From the NCBI GenBank assembly GCA_027214345.1, contig JAPWHR010000017.1, positions 58,878 to 122,877 on the forward strand: a stretch of DNA of 64,000 nt. The letters are read 5' to 3'. The position numbers and the translations under genes were made by a program. The stretch comes from Comamonadaceae bacterium G21597-S1. GTDB lineage: Bacteria; Pseudomonadota; Gammaproteobacteria; Burkholderiales; Burkholderiaceae_C. The notes under the pieces were generated by a model. It was given only the letters and a program-made list of their open reading frames with translations, searched no databases and was not told where the DNA came from. The stretch's first letter is position 1; every line of letters begins with the position of its first letter. Of this stretch, positions 1-8,876 are shown one piece after another.

Positions 1-13
1 GGAGTACTTTTCC

Positions 14-742
14 GTGAACCTTCCTCAGGAAATGCCGGGCGCACGGGTTCTGGTGATCGAAGACGAGACGGACATCCGCCACTTCGTGCGCCTCGCGCTC
101 GAATCGGACGGACACGAAGTGACCGAGGCGGCAACGCTGGAGCGGGGACTCATTGAAGCGGGTGTGCGGCGGCCAGATCTGGTGGTGCTGGACCTGGGCC
201 TCCCCGATGGCGATGGCGTGGACTTCATCCGCACGTTTCGCAGTTGGTCATCTACGCCCGTGCTTGTGTTGTCGGCGCGCTCCGCCGAATATGACAAAGT
301 GCTCGCGCTTGACAGTGGCGCCGACGATTACTTGATCAAACCCTTTGGATCGGCCGAACTGCTGGCCCGCACCCGTGCCCATCTGCGCAGGCGCCACCGC
401 CACGCCGGTGGCGACGAGGCCATGCTGCGTTTTGGCAACATCGCCATCGACCGCGCCCGCAGGCGCGTCACCCGCGACGGCGACCTGATACACCTCACGC
501 CGATCGAGTACAGCCTGTTGCTGAAGCTGACCTCTCACCCGGACCGCGTCGTCACCCACCGCCAGCTGCTGCAGGAACTGTGGGGGCCCGCCCATACCGA
601 AAGCTCGCACTACGTGCGTGTGCACATGGGCAATCTGCGCAAGAAGATCGAAGTGGATTCATCACGCCCCAGATGGTTGCTCACCGAGACGGGTGTAGGC
701 TACCGCTTTTCCCCGGAAGGGGGTTCGCACCAAGGAGCATGA
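14..742 (+). CDS. kdpE: KdpE-type response regulator
   Basis: Cytoplasmic OmpR/PhoB-family response regulator, best matched to KdpE, which activates the Kdp potassium-uptake operon after phosphorylation by KdpD. The receiver domain covers about residues 10-125, with the acidic pair E16/D17, phospho-acceptor D60 in VVLDLGLPDGDG and the K of IKPFG. The winged-helix DNA-binding domain covers about 137-235 and has the KdpE-like stretch RQLLQELWGP followed by HYVRVHMGNLRKKIE. The GTG start at 14 follows a GGAG at 1-4; an ATG at 32 is possible. The partner kinase would lie upstream, outside the window. Length (242 aa) is normal for the family. Confidence 0.9.
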   Translation: MNLPQEMPGARVLVIEDETDIRHFVRLALESDGHEVTEAATLERGLIEAGVRRPDLVVLDLGLPDGDGVDFIRTFRSWSSTPVLVLSARSAEYDKVLALDSGADDYLIKPFGSAELLARTRAHLRRRHRHAGGDEAMLRFGNIAIDRARRRVTRDGDLIHLTPIEYSLLLKLTSHPDRVVTHRQLLQELWGPAHTESSHYVRVHMGNLRKKIEVDSSRPRWLLTETGVGYRFSPEGGSHQGA

Positions 743-1168
743 CCATTGCAAGACTTGGAATTCGCGTAGATGCTCTGTCTAGAATTACGCAGAGAGTCCA
801 TCGGCCCACGGAACATTCAATGACTCTTGTCAACGTCAGCTGCCCTGGAGTTGATTGAACTAAGCGGCTGTTGCCAGCCTGAACCGGTCACCCATTGACC
901 AACACTGACGGGCAAGTCCTGGTCGGAAGCCGACGAATTGCAAGGCCTACCGCCCGACCACTCCCGCTGCGAAGCGGACCTACAGCCATCCATTGCACCC
1001 GAGCACATCCAAGCCCCCCACGTCGCTCCCAGTCAACAACCCGTCGTCCCCCGTCGCCTGCGCCCCGCCCCCTGGCGCTAAAGTGCACTGCCAGGCCCGG
1101 CACCCGTCCGCAAGGACGCCGCCAGGCCAACGAATCCACGCCACGCCACGACAAGGAATCCCAAGCCC
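743..1168. other. Intergenic region between kdpE and the carnitine operon
   Basis: About 425 bases with no convincing gene on either strand. The end holds an AAGGAA ribosome-binding site (around 1152) ahead of the ATG at 1169. The promoter of the carnitine operon must lie here or upstream, but I cannot pick out a credible -35/-10 pair. No CdhR-type regulator is adjacent. Confidence 0.5.
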
Positions 1169-2056
1169 ATGAACCGCAACGTCATCATCACCTGCGCCGT
1201 GACCGGCGCCGGCGACACCGTCGGCAAGAACCCGCACGTGCCGGTCACGCCCGAGCAGATCGCCGCGGCGGCGGTCGAGGCGGCCAAGGCCGGCGCCACC
1301 GTCGTGCATTGCCATGTGCGCGACCCCAAGACCGGCAAGGGCAGCCGCGACACGGCGCTGTACCGGGAGGTGATGGAGCGTATCCGCGATTCGGGCGTGG
1401 ACATCATCGTCAACCTGACCGCCGGCATGGGCGGCGACCTGGAGATCGGCCCGGGCGAGAACCCGACGCGGTTCGGCGACGCGACCGACCTGGTCGGCCC
1501 GCTGGCGCGGCTGGTGCACGTGGAGGCGCTGCTGCCCGACATCTGCACGCTGGACTGCGGCACGCTGAACTTCGGCGACGGCGACACGATTTATGTCTCC
1601 ACGCCGGCGGCGCTGCGCACCGGCGCCAAACGTATCACCGAACTCGGCGTCAAGGCCGAGCTGGAGATCTTCGACACCGGCCACCTGTGGTTCGCCAAGC
1701 AGATGATGGCCGAGGGCCTGCTCGCCGACCCGCTGTTCCAGCTGTGCCTGGGTATTCCCTGGGGTGCGCCGGCCGACACGACGACGATGAAGGCGATGGT
1801 TGACAACCTGCCGCCGGGCGCGACCTGGGCCGGTTTCGGCATCGGCCGGATGCAGATGCCGATGGCGGCGCAGGCGGTGTTGCTGGGCGGCCATGTGCGC
1901 GTGGGCCTGGAGGACAACCTGTGGCTGGACAAGGGCGTGCCGGCCAGCAACGGCACGCTGGTCGAGCGGGTGCGCCAGCTGCTGGGCAACATGGGCGCCA
2001 AGGCCATGACGCCGTCCGAGGGGCGGGCGGCGATGGGTTTGAAGGCGCGGGGATAA
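1169..2056 (+). CDS. cdhC: 3-dehydrocarnitine cleavage enzyme (BKACE family)
   Basis: Member of the beta-keto acid cleavage enzyme family (formerly DUF849). In carnitine catabolism the family condenses 3-dehydrocarnitine with acetyl-CoA to give betainyl-CoA and acetoacetate. The metal-binding HCHVRD motif (H47, H49) is present, and the 295-aa TIM-barrel length is typical. The product of the next gene, carnitine dehydrogenase (4-base gap), would supply its substrate, which is the main reason for choosing this role over another BKACE reaction. An AAGGAA sequence precedes the ATG. Family assignment is firm; the substrate is inferred from context. Confidence 0.85.
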   Translation: MNRNVIITCAVTGAGDTVGKNPHVPVTPEQIAAAAVEAAKAGATVVHCHVRDPKTGKGSRDTALYREVMERIRDSGVDIIVNLTAGMGGDLEIGPGENPTRFGDATDLVGPLARLVHVEALLPDICTLDCGTLNFGDGDTIYVSTPAALRTGAKRITELGVKAELEIFDTGHLWFAKQMMAEGLLADPLFQLCLGIPWGAPADTTTMKAMVDNLPPGATWAGFGIGRMQMPMAAQAVLLGGHVRVGLEDNLWLDKGVPASNGTLVERVRQLLGNMGAKAMTPSEGRAAMGLKARG

Positions 2057-2060
2057 GGCC

Positions 2061-3026
2061 ATGGGTTACACGACCGACATCAAGACCTTCGCCGCGCTGG
2101 GCAGCGGCGTCATTGGCAGCGGCTGGGTCGCCCGGGCGCTGGCCCACGGGCTGGACGTCGTGGCATGGGACCCGGCGCCCGGCGCCGAGGCCGCGCTGCG
2201 CGCGCGCATCGCCAAGTGCTGGGGCGCGCTGGAGCGCAAGGGCCTGGCCGCCGGCGCGTCGCAACAGCGCCTGCGTTTCGTGGACACGATAGCGGAATGC
2301 GTGCAGGGTGCCGACTTCATCCAGGAAAGCGCGCCCGAGGTGTTGTCGCTCAAGCTGGACCTGCACGCGAAGATCAGCGCCGCGGCGCGGCCGGACGTGT
2401 TGATCGGCTCGTCGACGTCCGGCCTGCTGCCCACCGAGTTCTATGCAAACGCCCAACATCCCGAGCGTTGCGTCGTCGGCCATCCGTTCAACCCGGTCTA
2501 CCTGTTGCCGCTGGTCGAGGTGGTCGGCGGCGAGAAGACCGCGCCGGACGCGATCGCCGCGGCGATGGCCGTGTACCGGTCGCTCGGCATGCGCCCGCTG
2601 CACGTGCGCAAGGAGGTGCCGGGTTTCATCGCCGACCGGTTGCTCGAGGCCGTGTGGCGTGAGTCGCTGCATCTGGTCAACGACGGCGTGGCTACCACGG
2701 GCGAGATCGACGACGCGATCCGCTTCGGCGCTGGCCAGCGCTGGTCGTTCATGGGCAGTTTCCTGACCTACACGCTGGCCGGTGGCGACGCCGGCATGCG
2801 CCACTTCATGGCGCAGTTCGGCCCGGCGCTCAAGTTGCCGTGGACGAAACTGGAGGCGCCGGAGCTGACGGACGCGCTGATCGACCGCGTCGTCGAGGGC
2901 GCGGCCGAGCAGCTCGGCACGCACCAGATCGCCGACCTGGAGCGGTACCGCGACGATTGCCTGATGGCGGTGCAGGAGGCGATCCGCGTCACCAAGCTCA
3001 AACACGGGATCGCGCCCGATGCCTGA
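2061..3026 (+). CDS. cdhA: L-carnitine 3-dehydrogenase
   Basis: NAD-dependent 3-hydroxyacyl-CoA dehydrogenase-fold enzyme that oxidises L-carnitine to 3-dehydrocarnitine in the cytoplasm. The Rossmann dinucleotide motif GSGVIGSGW lies near residues 14-22, and the substrate-binding segment [11 protein letters not shown] and the [18 protein letters not shown] block are those of L-carnitine dehydrogenases. At 321 aa it is full length for the single-domain bacterial enzyme. It lies 4 bases after cdhC and overlaps the following thioesterase by 8 bases, so the three are probably translated together. Context with BKACE and CaiD homologues supports carnitine over other hydroxyacyl substrates. Confidence 0.87.
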   Translation: MGYTTDIKTFAALGSGVIGSGWVARALAHGLDVVAWDPAPGAEAALRARIAKCWGALERKGLAAGASQQRLRFVDTIAECVQGADFIQESAPEVLSLKLDLHAKISAAARPDVLIGSSTSGLLPTEFYANAQHPERCVVGHPFNPVYLLPLVEVVGGEKTAPDAIAAAMAVYRSLGMRPLHVRKEVPGFIADRLLEAVWRESLHLVNDGVATTGEIDDAIRFGAGQRWSFMGSFLTYTLAGGDAGMRHFMAQFGPALKLPWTKLEAPELTDALIDRVVEGAAEQLGTHQIADLERYRDDCLMAVQEAIRVTKLKHGIAPDA

Positions 3027-3507
3027 CGCGCCGGCCTCGCTGCTCGACACCTGGCGCGGCACGGTGTTGCCGCAGTGGGTCGACTACAACGGCCACCTGA
3101 ACGACGCCTACTACATGGTCGTGTTCAGCCAGGCCACCGACGCGTTGATGGCGATGATCGGCCTGGACGAAGCCGGGCGCAAGGCCACCGGCCACTCGAT
3201 CTACACGCTGGAGGCGCATATCAACTACCTGCAGGAGGTCAAGCAGGATGCGGCCATCGTCGTGCGCACCCAGGTGCTGGGCAGCGACGCTAAACGGCTG
3301 CAGATCTACCAGGCCATGCACCGGGCGGACGACGACACGCTGCTCGCAGCCAACGAGCAGATGCTGCTCAACGTCGACACCACGGCCGGCCCGCGCGCGG
3401 CGCCGTTCGCGCCCACGGTGCTGGCCCGGGTGCAGATGCTGACCGTCGCACACAAGAGCCTGCCACAGCCGAAACACGCCGGGCGCAGGATCGCCTTGCC
3501 GGGTTGA
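3019..3507 (+). CDS. Hot-dog thioesterase, first copy (betainyl-CoA or carnitinyl-CoA candidate)
   Basis: A 162-aa 4HBT-type hot-dog thioesterase. The active-site region reads [18 protein letters not shown], with the family's Asp and Asn-Gly-His signature. It overlaps cdhA by 8 bases. In known carnitine operons a thioesterase (CdhB) frees glycine betaine from betainyl-CoA. Because a second paralogue follows at once and the operon also makes CoA-bound carnitine, I infer that one copy serves betainyl-CoA and the other carnitinyl-CoA. The sequence alone does not say which. Confidence 0.8.
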   Translation: MPDAPASLLDTWRGTVLPQWVDYNGHLNDAYYMVVFSQATDALMAMIGLDEAGRKATGHSIYTLEAHINYLQEVKQDAAIVVRTQVLGSDAKRLQIYQAMHRADDDTLLAANEQMLLNVDTTAGPRAAPFAPTVLARVQMLTVAHKSLPQPKHAGRRIALPG

Positions 3508-3525
3508 CGGGAGTACCGCCGCACC

Positions 3526-4089
3526 ATGGACACCAAGCAGCAATCCGCCCACGGATTGACGACGCCACTCGAAGGCACGGGCCACCACCGCTGGGACCCC
3601 GACGCACCCATCCCGGCGCCGCTGTGCCTGCTGCAGACCACGGTGGCCAGCCAATGGGTCGACTACAACGGGCACATGAGCGAGTCGTGTTACCTGCTGG
3701 TGTTCGGCGACAACTCGGACGCGTTTTTCCGATTCATCGGCATCGACGAGGCCTACCGCGCGGCCGGCCATTCCTTGTACACGGTGCAGACGCAGATCCA
3801 CAACCTGCGCGAGGTGTCCGAAGGCGAACCGATCCGCGTTACGCTGCAGCTGCTGGACAACGACGAGAAACGCCTGCACATCTTCCACGCGATGTTCCAC
3901 GGCAGCAGCGGTGAGCTGCTGGCCACCGGCGAGCAGATGCTGGTGCATGTGGACATGGCGGCCGGCCGGTCGGTCCCGATGCCGGCCGACATGCTGGCCA
4001 AGGTGCGGGCGATTCGCGCCGCCCACGCCGCATTGCCGGTGCCGGCGCAGGTCGGCCAGCCGATCGGCATCCGGCGCAAAACCGCGTGA
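3526..4089 (+). CDS. Hot-dog thioesterase, second copy
   Basis: A 187-aa paralogue of the preceding gene with the same WVDYNGHM active-site motif and matching blocks such as GHSLYTVQTQIHNLREV and LLATGEQMLVHVD. It has an N-terminal extension of about 25 residues that the first copy lacks. The ATG at 3526 follows the first copy by 18 bases, behind a GGGAG. The blocks look closer to what I remember of Pseudomonas CdhB than those of the first copy, so this may be the betainyl-CoA thioesterase. That is a weak recollection and not a measurement. Confidence 0.8.
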   Translation: MDTKQQSAHGLTTPLEGTGHHRWDPDAPIPAPLCLLQTTVASQWVDYNGHMSESCYLLVFGDNSDAFFRFIGIDEAYRAAGHSLYTVQTQIHNLREVSEGEPIRVTLQLLDNDEKRLHIFHAMFHGSSGELLATGEQMLVHVDMAAGRSVPMPADMLAKVRAIRAAHAALPVPAQVGQPIGIRRKTA

Positions 4090-4116
4090 TGAGAACCACC
4101 GCCACACCAGCCCGAT

Positions 4117-4203
4117 ATGGGGTCAGGCCGTACATGTTGCCGTTGCGGCCCGGGCGGTCAACCGCCAACGGGCTTGGCCGCATGGTGCAAGACCCGACCC
4201 CAT
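4117..4203. repeat. Fold-back (REP/MITE-like) element
   Basis: The 87-base gap core is bounded by a perfect 8-base inverted repeat, ATGGGGTC (4117-4124) and GACCCCAT (4196-4203). Pairing continues imperfectly inward to CATG on both sides, and a nested CCGTTG/CAACGG stem with GCGGT/ACCGC sits in the middle. The whole element can fold into one long hairpin. The GGGGTC-GGTCTTGC edge resembles sequence I recall flanking REP-associated transposases. No transposase is nearby. Confidence 0.5.
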
Positions 4204-4222
4204 TCACCGACGAGGAAGCCGC

Positions 4223-5383
4223 ATGGATTTCGCATTGACCACCGAACAGACGATGCTGGTCGACACCGTGCGCCAGTTCGTCGAGACCGAACTCTATCCG
4301 CACGAGGACCTGGTCGAGCGCCTCGACGCGGTGCCAGCCGAGCTGCAGCGCGAGATCCAGGCCAAGGCGATCGCCGTCGGCCTGTATGCGGCCAACATGC
4401 CCGAAGAACTCGGCGGCGGCGGTCTCGACAACCTGGGCGTCACGCTGATGGAGCGCGAGCTCGGGCGCGCCGGTTATGCGCTGCAGATGCTGGTGGCGCG
4501 CCCGAGCAACATCCTGCGCGGCTGCACCGGCGAGCAGGTCGAGGAATACCTGCTGCCCACCATCCGCGGCGAACGCCACGACTGCCTGGCGATGACCGAG
4601 CCGCAGGCCGGCTCCGACGTGCGCGGCATGTTGACACGCGCGGTGCGCGATGGCGACGACTACGTGATCAACGGCACGAAACATTTCATCAGCCACGCCG
4701 ACATGGCCGACTTCGTCGTGTTGTTCGCCGCCACCGATGTCGAGCAGACCACTGCGGGGCCGAAGAAGAAGATCACCGGTTTCCTGGTCGACCTCGACAG
4801 TCCCGGGCTGGAGGTGCGCCGCGGCCCGGCCTGCGTGTCCAACCGGGGTTACCACCAGTGCGAACTGTTCTTCACCGACTGCCGGGTGCCGGCGCGCAAG
4901 CGCCTGGGCGAGGAGGGGCGGGGTTTCGAGCTGATGGGCGAGTGGCTGGGCGCCACGCGGCTCACCGTGGCCGCGACCAGCGTCGGCCGCGGCCACCGGG
5001 TGCTGGACATGGCCACCGCATGGGCCGCCACGCGCAAGCAGTTCGGCCAGGCGATCGGCCGTTTCCAGGGCACCGGCTTCAAGCTTGCCGACATGGCGAC
5101 CGAACTCGAGGCGGCCGAGCTGCTGACGCTGCGCGCCGCCTGGAAATGCGACCAGGGTGCGATGACCGATACCGACGCGGCGATGGCCAAGCTGTTCGCG
5201 TCCGAGGCGCTGGCCCACATCACCGACGAGGCCTTGCAGATCTTCGGCGGCATGGGGTTGATGGCTTCGCTGCCGATCGAGCGTTTCTGGCGCGATGCGC
5301 GGGTCGAGCGCATCTGGGACGGCACCAGCGAGATCCAGCGCCACATCATCTCGCGCGCGATGTTGCGGGAACATGGCTCGTGA
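4223..5383 (+). CDS. Acyl-CoA dehydrogenase, gamma-butyrobetainyl-CoA candidate
   Basis: FAD-dependent acyl-CoA dehydrogenase of 386 aa, normal for the family. The usual N-terminal helical, middle beta and C-terminal helical domains are recognisable: MTEPQAGSDV near residue 130, KHFISHADMADF, and RKQFGQAIGRFQGTGFKLADMA. It probably forms crotonobetainyl-CoA from gamma-butyrobetainyl-CoA, the step before the CaiD hydratase. The loop that often carries the catalytic Glu reads IWDGTSEIQ, so Asp366 stands in for the usual Glu (some families use another position). The ATG at 4223 follows GAGGAAG; the open frame extends upstream, but that part lacks dehydrogenase sequence. Confidence 0.85.
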   Translation: MDFALTTEQTMLVDTVRQFVETELYPHEDLVERLDAVPAELQREIQAKAIAVGLYAANMPEELGGGGLDNLGVTLMERELGRAGYALQMLVARPSNILRGCTGEQVEEYLLPTIRGERHDCLAMTEPQAGSDVRGMLTRAVRDGDDYVINGTKHFISHADMADFVVLFAATDVEQTTAGPKKKITGFLVDLDSPGLEVRRGPACVSNRGYHQCELFFTDCRVPARKRLGEEGRGFELMGEWLGATRLTVAATSVGRGHRVLDMATAWAATRKQFGQAIGRFQGTGFKLADMATELEAAELLTLRAAWKCDQGAMTDTDAAMAKLFASEALAHITDEALQIFGGMGLMASLPIERFWRDARVERIWDGTSEIQRHIISRAMLREHGS

Positions 5384-5385
5384 GA

Positions 5386-5434
5386 TGAAAGACGCCCCCC
5401 GTCTGTCCGGCTTCACTTCGTGTAAGCCGGCCGA
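5386..5434. repeat. Dispersed 49-base hairpin repeat, copy 1
   Basis: Starts three bases after the acyl-CoA dehydrogenase stop. It matches 63891-63939 at 46 of 49 positions. Its core forms a stem: CCGGCTTCAC pairs with GTG-T-AAGCCGG around a three-base loop and a one-base bulge. Two of the three differences between copies change both sides of one base pair (C-G to T-A), so the stem is kept. A second shared block, CCCCACTGGGGGGCG, follows at 5513. The remaining sequence to 5640 is GC-rich and seems non-coding. Confidence 0.8.
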
Positions 5435-5640
5435 GTCGTGGCGCTGCCGGAGGCAGGCGCCCCTTCGGCCGGTCCAAGCCTGCGCAGGCAGGCTTGGAGC
5501 CGCCGGCCTCAGCCCCACTGGGGGGCGCCCCCTACGGCCTGGCAAAGCCAGTTCCGTGGGGGCCTGGGCTGGCCTGCTCCGCGGCCGCTTGACCTTTCCT
5601 GCACTTTGGGTGGCGCGCAGCGCCGTGGAAAACAGTGGCC

Positions 5641-7869
5641 ATGGCGCCGACTTCTGACGGATTGCGCCGCCTGTTCGCGCCGCGCCATGTCGCGGTGTTC
5701 GGCGGCGCACAGGCGGCCGAGGTGGTGCGCCAGTGCAAGGCGCTGGGTTTCGCCGGCGCCGTTTGGCCGGTGCATCCGCGCCACGCCGAGGTCGAGGGCC
5801 TCCCGTGTTACCCCGACGTCGCGTCGCTGCCCGAAGCGCCGGACGCCAGCTTCATCGCGGTGCCGCGTGAAGGCACGGTCGAGATCGTGCGGCAACTGGC
5901 CGCGCGCGGCGCCGGCGGCGTGATCTGCTACGCGTCGGGTTTTGCGGAGGTCGGCGGCGAAGGCATCAAGTGGCAACGCCGTCTTGTCGACGCGGCCGGC
6001 ACGATGGCGCTGGTCGGGCCGAACTGCTACGGCATGCTGAACTATCTGGATGGCGTGGCCCTGTGGCCGGACCAGCACGGTGGCGAGCGGGTCGGGCGCG
6101 GCGTGGCCATCGTCTCGCAAAGCGGCAACATCGCGCTGAACCTGACGATGCAGCGGCGCAACCTGCCGCTGGCCTGTTTGGTCACGGTCGGCAACAAGGC
6201 CGGCGTGGGCATCGAGGCCATCGTCGACGCCTTGTTGCAGGACGAACGCATCAGCGCCATCGGCCTGCACATCGAGGGGCTGGACGACGTGGCGGCGTTC
6301 TCGCAGGTGGCGCTGCGCGCGCTCGCACGCGGCGTGCCGCTGGTCGCGCTCAAGGCCGGCAGCTCGGTGCTGGGCGCCAGCACCACCGTCAGCCACACCG
6401 GCTCGCTGGCCGGGCCGGACGCCTTGTACGACGCCTTGTTCCGTCGGCTGGGCATCGCCCGGGTGCCCGACCCGGCGGCGCTGATCGAGACGCTCAAGCT
6501 GCTGCACGTGACCGGCCCTCTGCCGGGCCGGCGCATCGTGTCGGCGAGTTGCTCCGGCGGCGAGGCCTCGCTGGTGGCCGACCTGGCGCAGCCGCGCGAC
6601 CTGGACATGCCGGCCATTCCCGCCCCGGCGCGCCAGGCGCTGCACGCCGCGCTGGGCGACAAGGTCACGCTGGCCAATCCGCTCGACTACCACACCTATA
6701 TCTGGGGCGACCTGGCGGCGCAGACCGCGTGTTTCGCCGCGCTGCTGCAGTGCCGCTTCGACATGCACCTGCTGGTGCTGGACTTCCCGCGTGCCGACCG
6801 TTGCGTCTCGGGTGCCTGGCAGACCACGGTCGACGCGTTTGTCGCAGCACACGCGGTCACCGGCGCCAGCTGCGCCGTCGTCGCCTCGATGCCCGAAGGT
6901 TTGCCCGACGGCGTCGCGCGCCAGCTGCTCGAGCGCGGCATCGCGCCGATGCAGGGCCTGGCCGAGTGCCTGGACGCGATCGGCCATGCGGCCGGCATCG
7001 GCGCCGCGCACGCGCGCCTGGCGCAGCTGCAGCCGGTGCAGCCGGTGCAGCCGATGCAGGCGGCACAACCGGCACATGCCGTGCAGGCGGTCTCGACCGT
7101 TCTCGCGGCGCAGGACGCCCGGCCGGTGCCGGCAGCCGCCGGAATGCCGCAGGCTGCTGGTGTGCCTTTCCACGACCTGGACGAGGTCCAGGCCAAGCAG
7201 GCGCTGGCCGCCTGGGGCCTGGCGACGGCGCGCGGCATGCGGGTGCCGGCCAGCCAGGCGGCGCAGGCGGCGAGCGATCTCGGGTTCCCGGTCGTCGTCA
7301 AGGCGGTGTCGCGCACGCTGGTGCACAAGACCGAGGCCGGCGCGGTGCGGTTGAACCTGCGCAGCGCGGCCGAGGTCGACGCCGCAGTGCAGGCGATGGC
7401 GGCCCTGTCCGGGCAGTTCCTGGTCGAGCGCATGGCGCAGGGCGCGGTGGCGGAGATCATCGTCGGCCTGCGCCGCGATGCGCAGTTCGGCCTGGCGCTG
7501 ACGCTGGGTGCCGGCGGCGTGCTGGTCGAGTTGCTGCAGGATGCGCAGACGCTGCTGTTGCCCGCGTCGCGCGCCGACATCTGCGGCGCGCTGGCCACGC
7601 TGCGTTGCTGGCCGCTGCTGGCGGGTTACCGCGGCCGGCCGGCCGGTGACGTGGAGGCCTTGCTCGACGCGGTGCAGGCGATACTGGCCTACGGACAGGC
7701 CCAGGCCGGACGCCTGCTGGAGCTGGATGTCAACCCGGTGCTGGTGTTGCCGCAAGGCCAGGGCGTGGTGGCGGTCGATGCCTTCGTCCGGCTGGCCGGC
7801 AGCGCGGACGACCCGATCGCCGGGCCGCAGGGCCGGCACCCGCCCGCCGAGCAACAAGGAGCCCCATGA
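5641..7869 (+). CDS. NDP-forming acyl-CoA ligase (acetate-CoA ligase family)
   Basis: Fused alpha-beta acyl-CoA synthetase of the ADP-forming type (742 aa). A CoA-binding domain (about 8-130) and CoA-ligase domains (about 145-290, with the phospho-histidine motif VSHTGSLAG, His252) are joined by a Gln/Pro/Val/Ala-rich linker to a C-terminal ATP-grasp domain (about 500-720; [21 protein letters not shown]). It probably activates gamma-butyrobetaine or carnitine with CoA, replacing the AMP-forming CaiC or CoA-transferase CaiB of enteric bacteria. An upstream GTG (5635) is an alternative start. The stop overlaps the caiD-like ATG by four bases. Substrate is inferred from context. Confidence 0.85.
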   Translation: MAPTSDGLRRLFAPRHVAVFGGAQAAEVVRQCKALGFAGAVWPVHPRHAEVEGLPCYPDVASLPEAPDASFIAVPREGTVEIVRQLAARGAGGVICYASGFAEVGGEGIKWQRRLVDAAGTMALVGPNCYGMLNYLDGVALWPDQHGGERVGRGVAIVSQSGNIALNLTMQRRNLPLACLVTVGNKAGVGIEAIVDALLQDERISAIGLHIEGLDDVAAFSQVALRALARGVPLVALKAGSSVLGASTTVSHTGSLAGPDALYDALFRRLGIARVPDPAALIETLKLLHVTGPLPGRRIVSASCSGGEASLVADLAQPRDLDMPAIPAPARQALHAALGDKVTLANPLDYHTYIWGDLAAQTACFAALLQCRFDMHLLVLDFPRADRCVSGAWQTTVDAFVAAHAVTGASCAVVASMPEGLPDGVARQLLERGIAPMQGLAECLDAIGHAAGIGAAHARLAQLQPVQPVQPMQAAQPAHAVQAVSTVLAAQDARPVPAAAGMPQAAGVPFHDLDEVQAKQALAAWGLATARGMRVPASQAAQAASDLGFPVVVKAVSRTLVHKTEAGAVRLNLRSAAEVDAAVQAMAALSGQFLVERMAQGAVAEIIVGLRRDAQFGLALTLGAGGVLVELLQDAQTLLLPASRADICGALATLRCWPLLAGYRGRPAGDVEALLDAVQAILAYGQAQAGRLLELDVNPVLVLPQGQGVVAVDAFVRLAGSADDPIAGPQGRHPPAEQQGAP

Positions 7870-8648
7870 CCGAAGCCGTACATACCCAGGCCGCCGACGG
7901 CGTGTTGACGATCACGCTGGATCGCCCCAAGGCCAATGCGATCGACGTGGCCACCAGCGGCCTGATGTACGCGGCGTTCCGGCGGCTGCAGGACGACCCC
8001 GCGCTGCGCGTGGCCATCGTCACCGGAACCGGGCGCTTTTTCTCGGCCGGCTGGGACCTGCACGCCGCCGCCGCCGGCGAGGCGATCGACGTGGTGCACA
8101 GCCCCGGCGGGTTTGCCGGGCTGACCGAGTTCTTCGATCTGGACAAGCCGGTGATCGCCGCGGTCAACGGCCTGGCGATGGGCGGCGGTTTCGAGCTGGC
8201 GCTGGCGGCCGACCTGATCGTTGCCGCCGACACCGCCGAGTTCGCCTTGCCCGAGGTGAAGCTGGGCATGCTGGCCGACTCGGGCGGCGTGGTGCGGCTG
8301 CCGCGCCGCCTGCCGCGGGCCATCGCCAACGAGCTGCTGATGACCGGCCGGCGCATGGGCGCCGCCGAGGCCGCGCAATGGGGACTGGTCAACCGGGTCG
8401 TGCCACCGGGCGAACTGATGGCCGCGGCGCAGGCGCTGGCGGCGCAGATCGTCGCGGCCGCACCGCTGCCGATTGCCGCGCTCAAGCAGGTGTTGCGGGC
8501 CACCGAGGCCGAGCCGGTGGCGCAGGCGTTCCGGACGCTGCGCGGCGGCGGCCTGCCGGCTTATGCGGCGATGCTGGTGTCCGACGATGCCCGGGAGGGC
8601 CCGTTGGCGTTCGCGCAGAAACGCCCGCCGCGCTGGCGCGGCGCGTGA
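7866..8648 (+). CDS. caiD: Crotonobetainyl-CoA hydratase (CaiD-like)
   Basis: Crotonase-fold enzyme that would hydrate crotonobetainyl-CoA to L-carnitinyl-CoA. It follows E. coli CaiD closely through the active site: [62 protein letters not shown] and the ending [10 protein letters not shown]. The two crotonase catalytic glutamates are present at E110 and E130, 20 residues apart as in CaiD. At 260 aa it is full length. The ATG overlaps the ligase stop (ATGA), so translation is likely coupled. This is the best anchored member of the operon and sets the pathway assignment. Confidence 0.92.
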   Translation: MTEAVHTQAADGVLTITLDRPKANAIDVATSGLMYAAFRRLQDDPALRVAIVTGTGRFFSAGWDLHAAAAGEAIDVVHSPGGFAGLTEFFDLDKPVIAAVNGLAMGGGFELALAADLIVAADTAEFALPEVKLGMLADSGGVVRLPRRLPRAIANELLMTGRRMGAAEAAQWGLVNRVVPPGELMAAAQALAAQIVAAAPLPIAALKQVLRATEAEPVAQAFRTLRGGGLPAYAAMLVSDDAREGPLAFAQKRPPRWRGA

Positions 8649-8876
8649 ACAGGCAACGGGTCGTCGCGTCTGCCTACCCCCCAGGCAGGGGGGGCGGCGT
8701 CCGGAATGGTCCGCGCATACTTGGTGGCGCAGCCCCGACGCACGACCTTGCCACTTGAAACCCGGCGGCTGGTGCGTGGCCCGCGAGGGTCATACGCCAA
8801 TGGTCATCGGCTGTTGCCTGCTGTGGCCTTTGCATCGTGCATTGCAGCCGACGTCATGTCCAACCAGGAGTCCTGT

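Noticed and set aside
8669..8700. C6/G7 inverted sequence after caiD as a terminator
   Set aside because: The stem is homopolymeric, has no T run and looks like the GC-rich filler seen elsewhere, so I could not support it.
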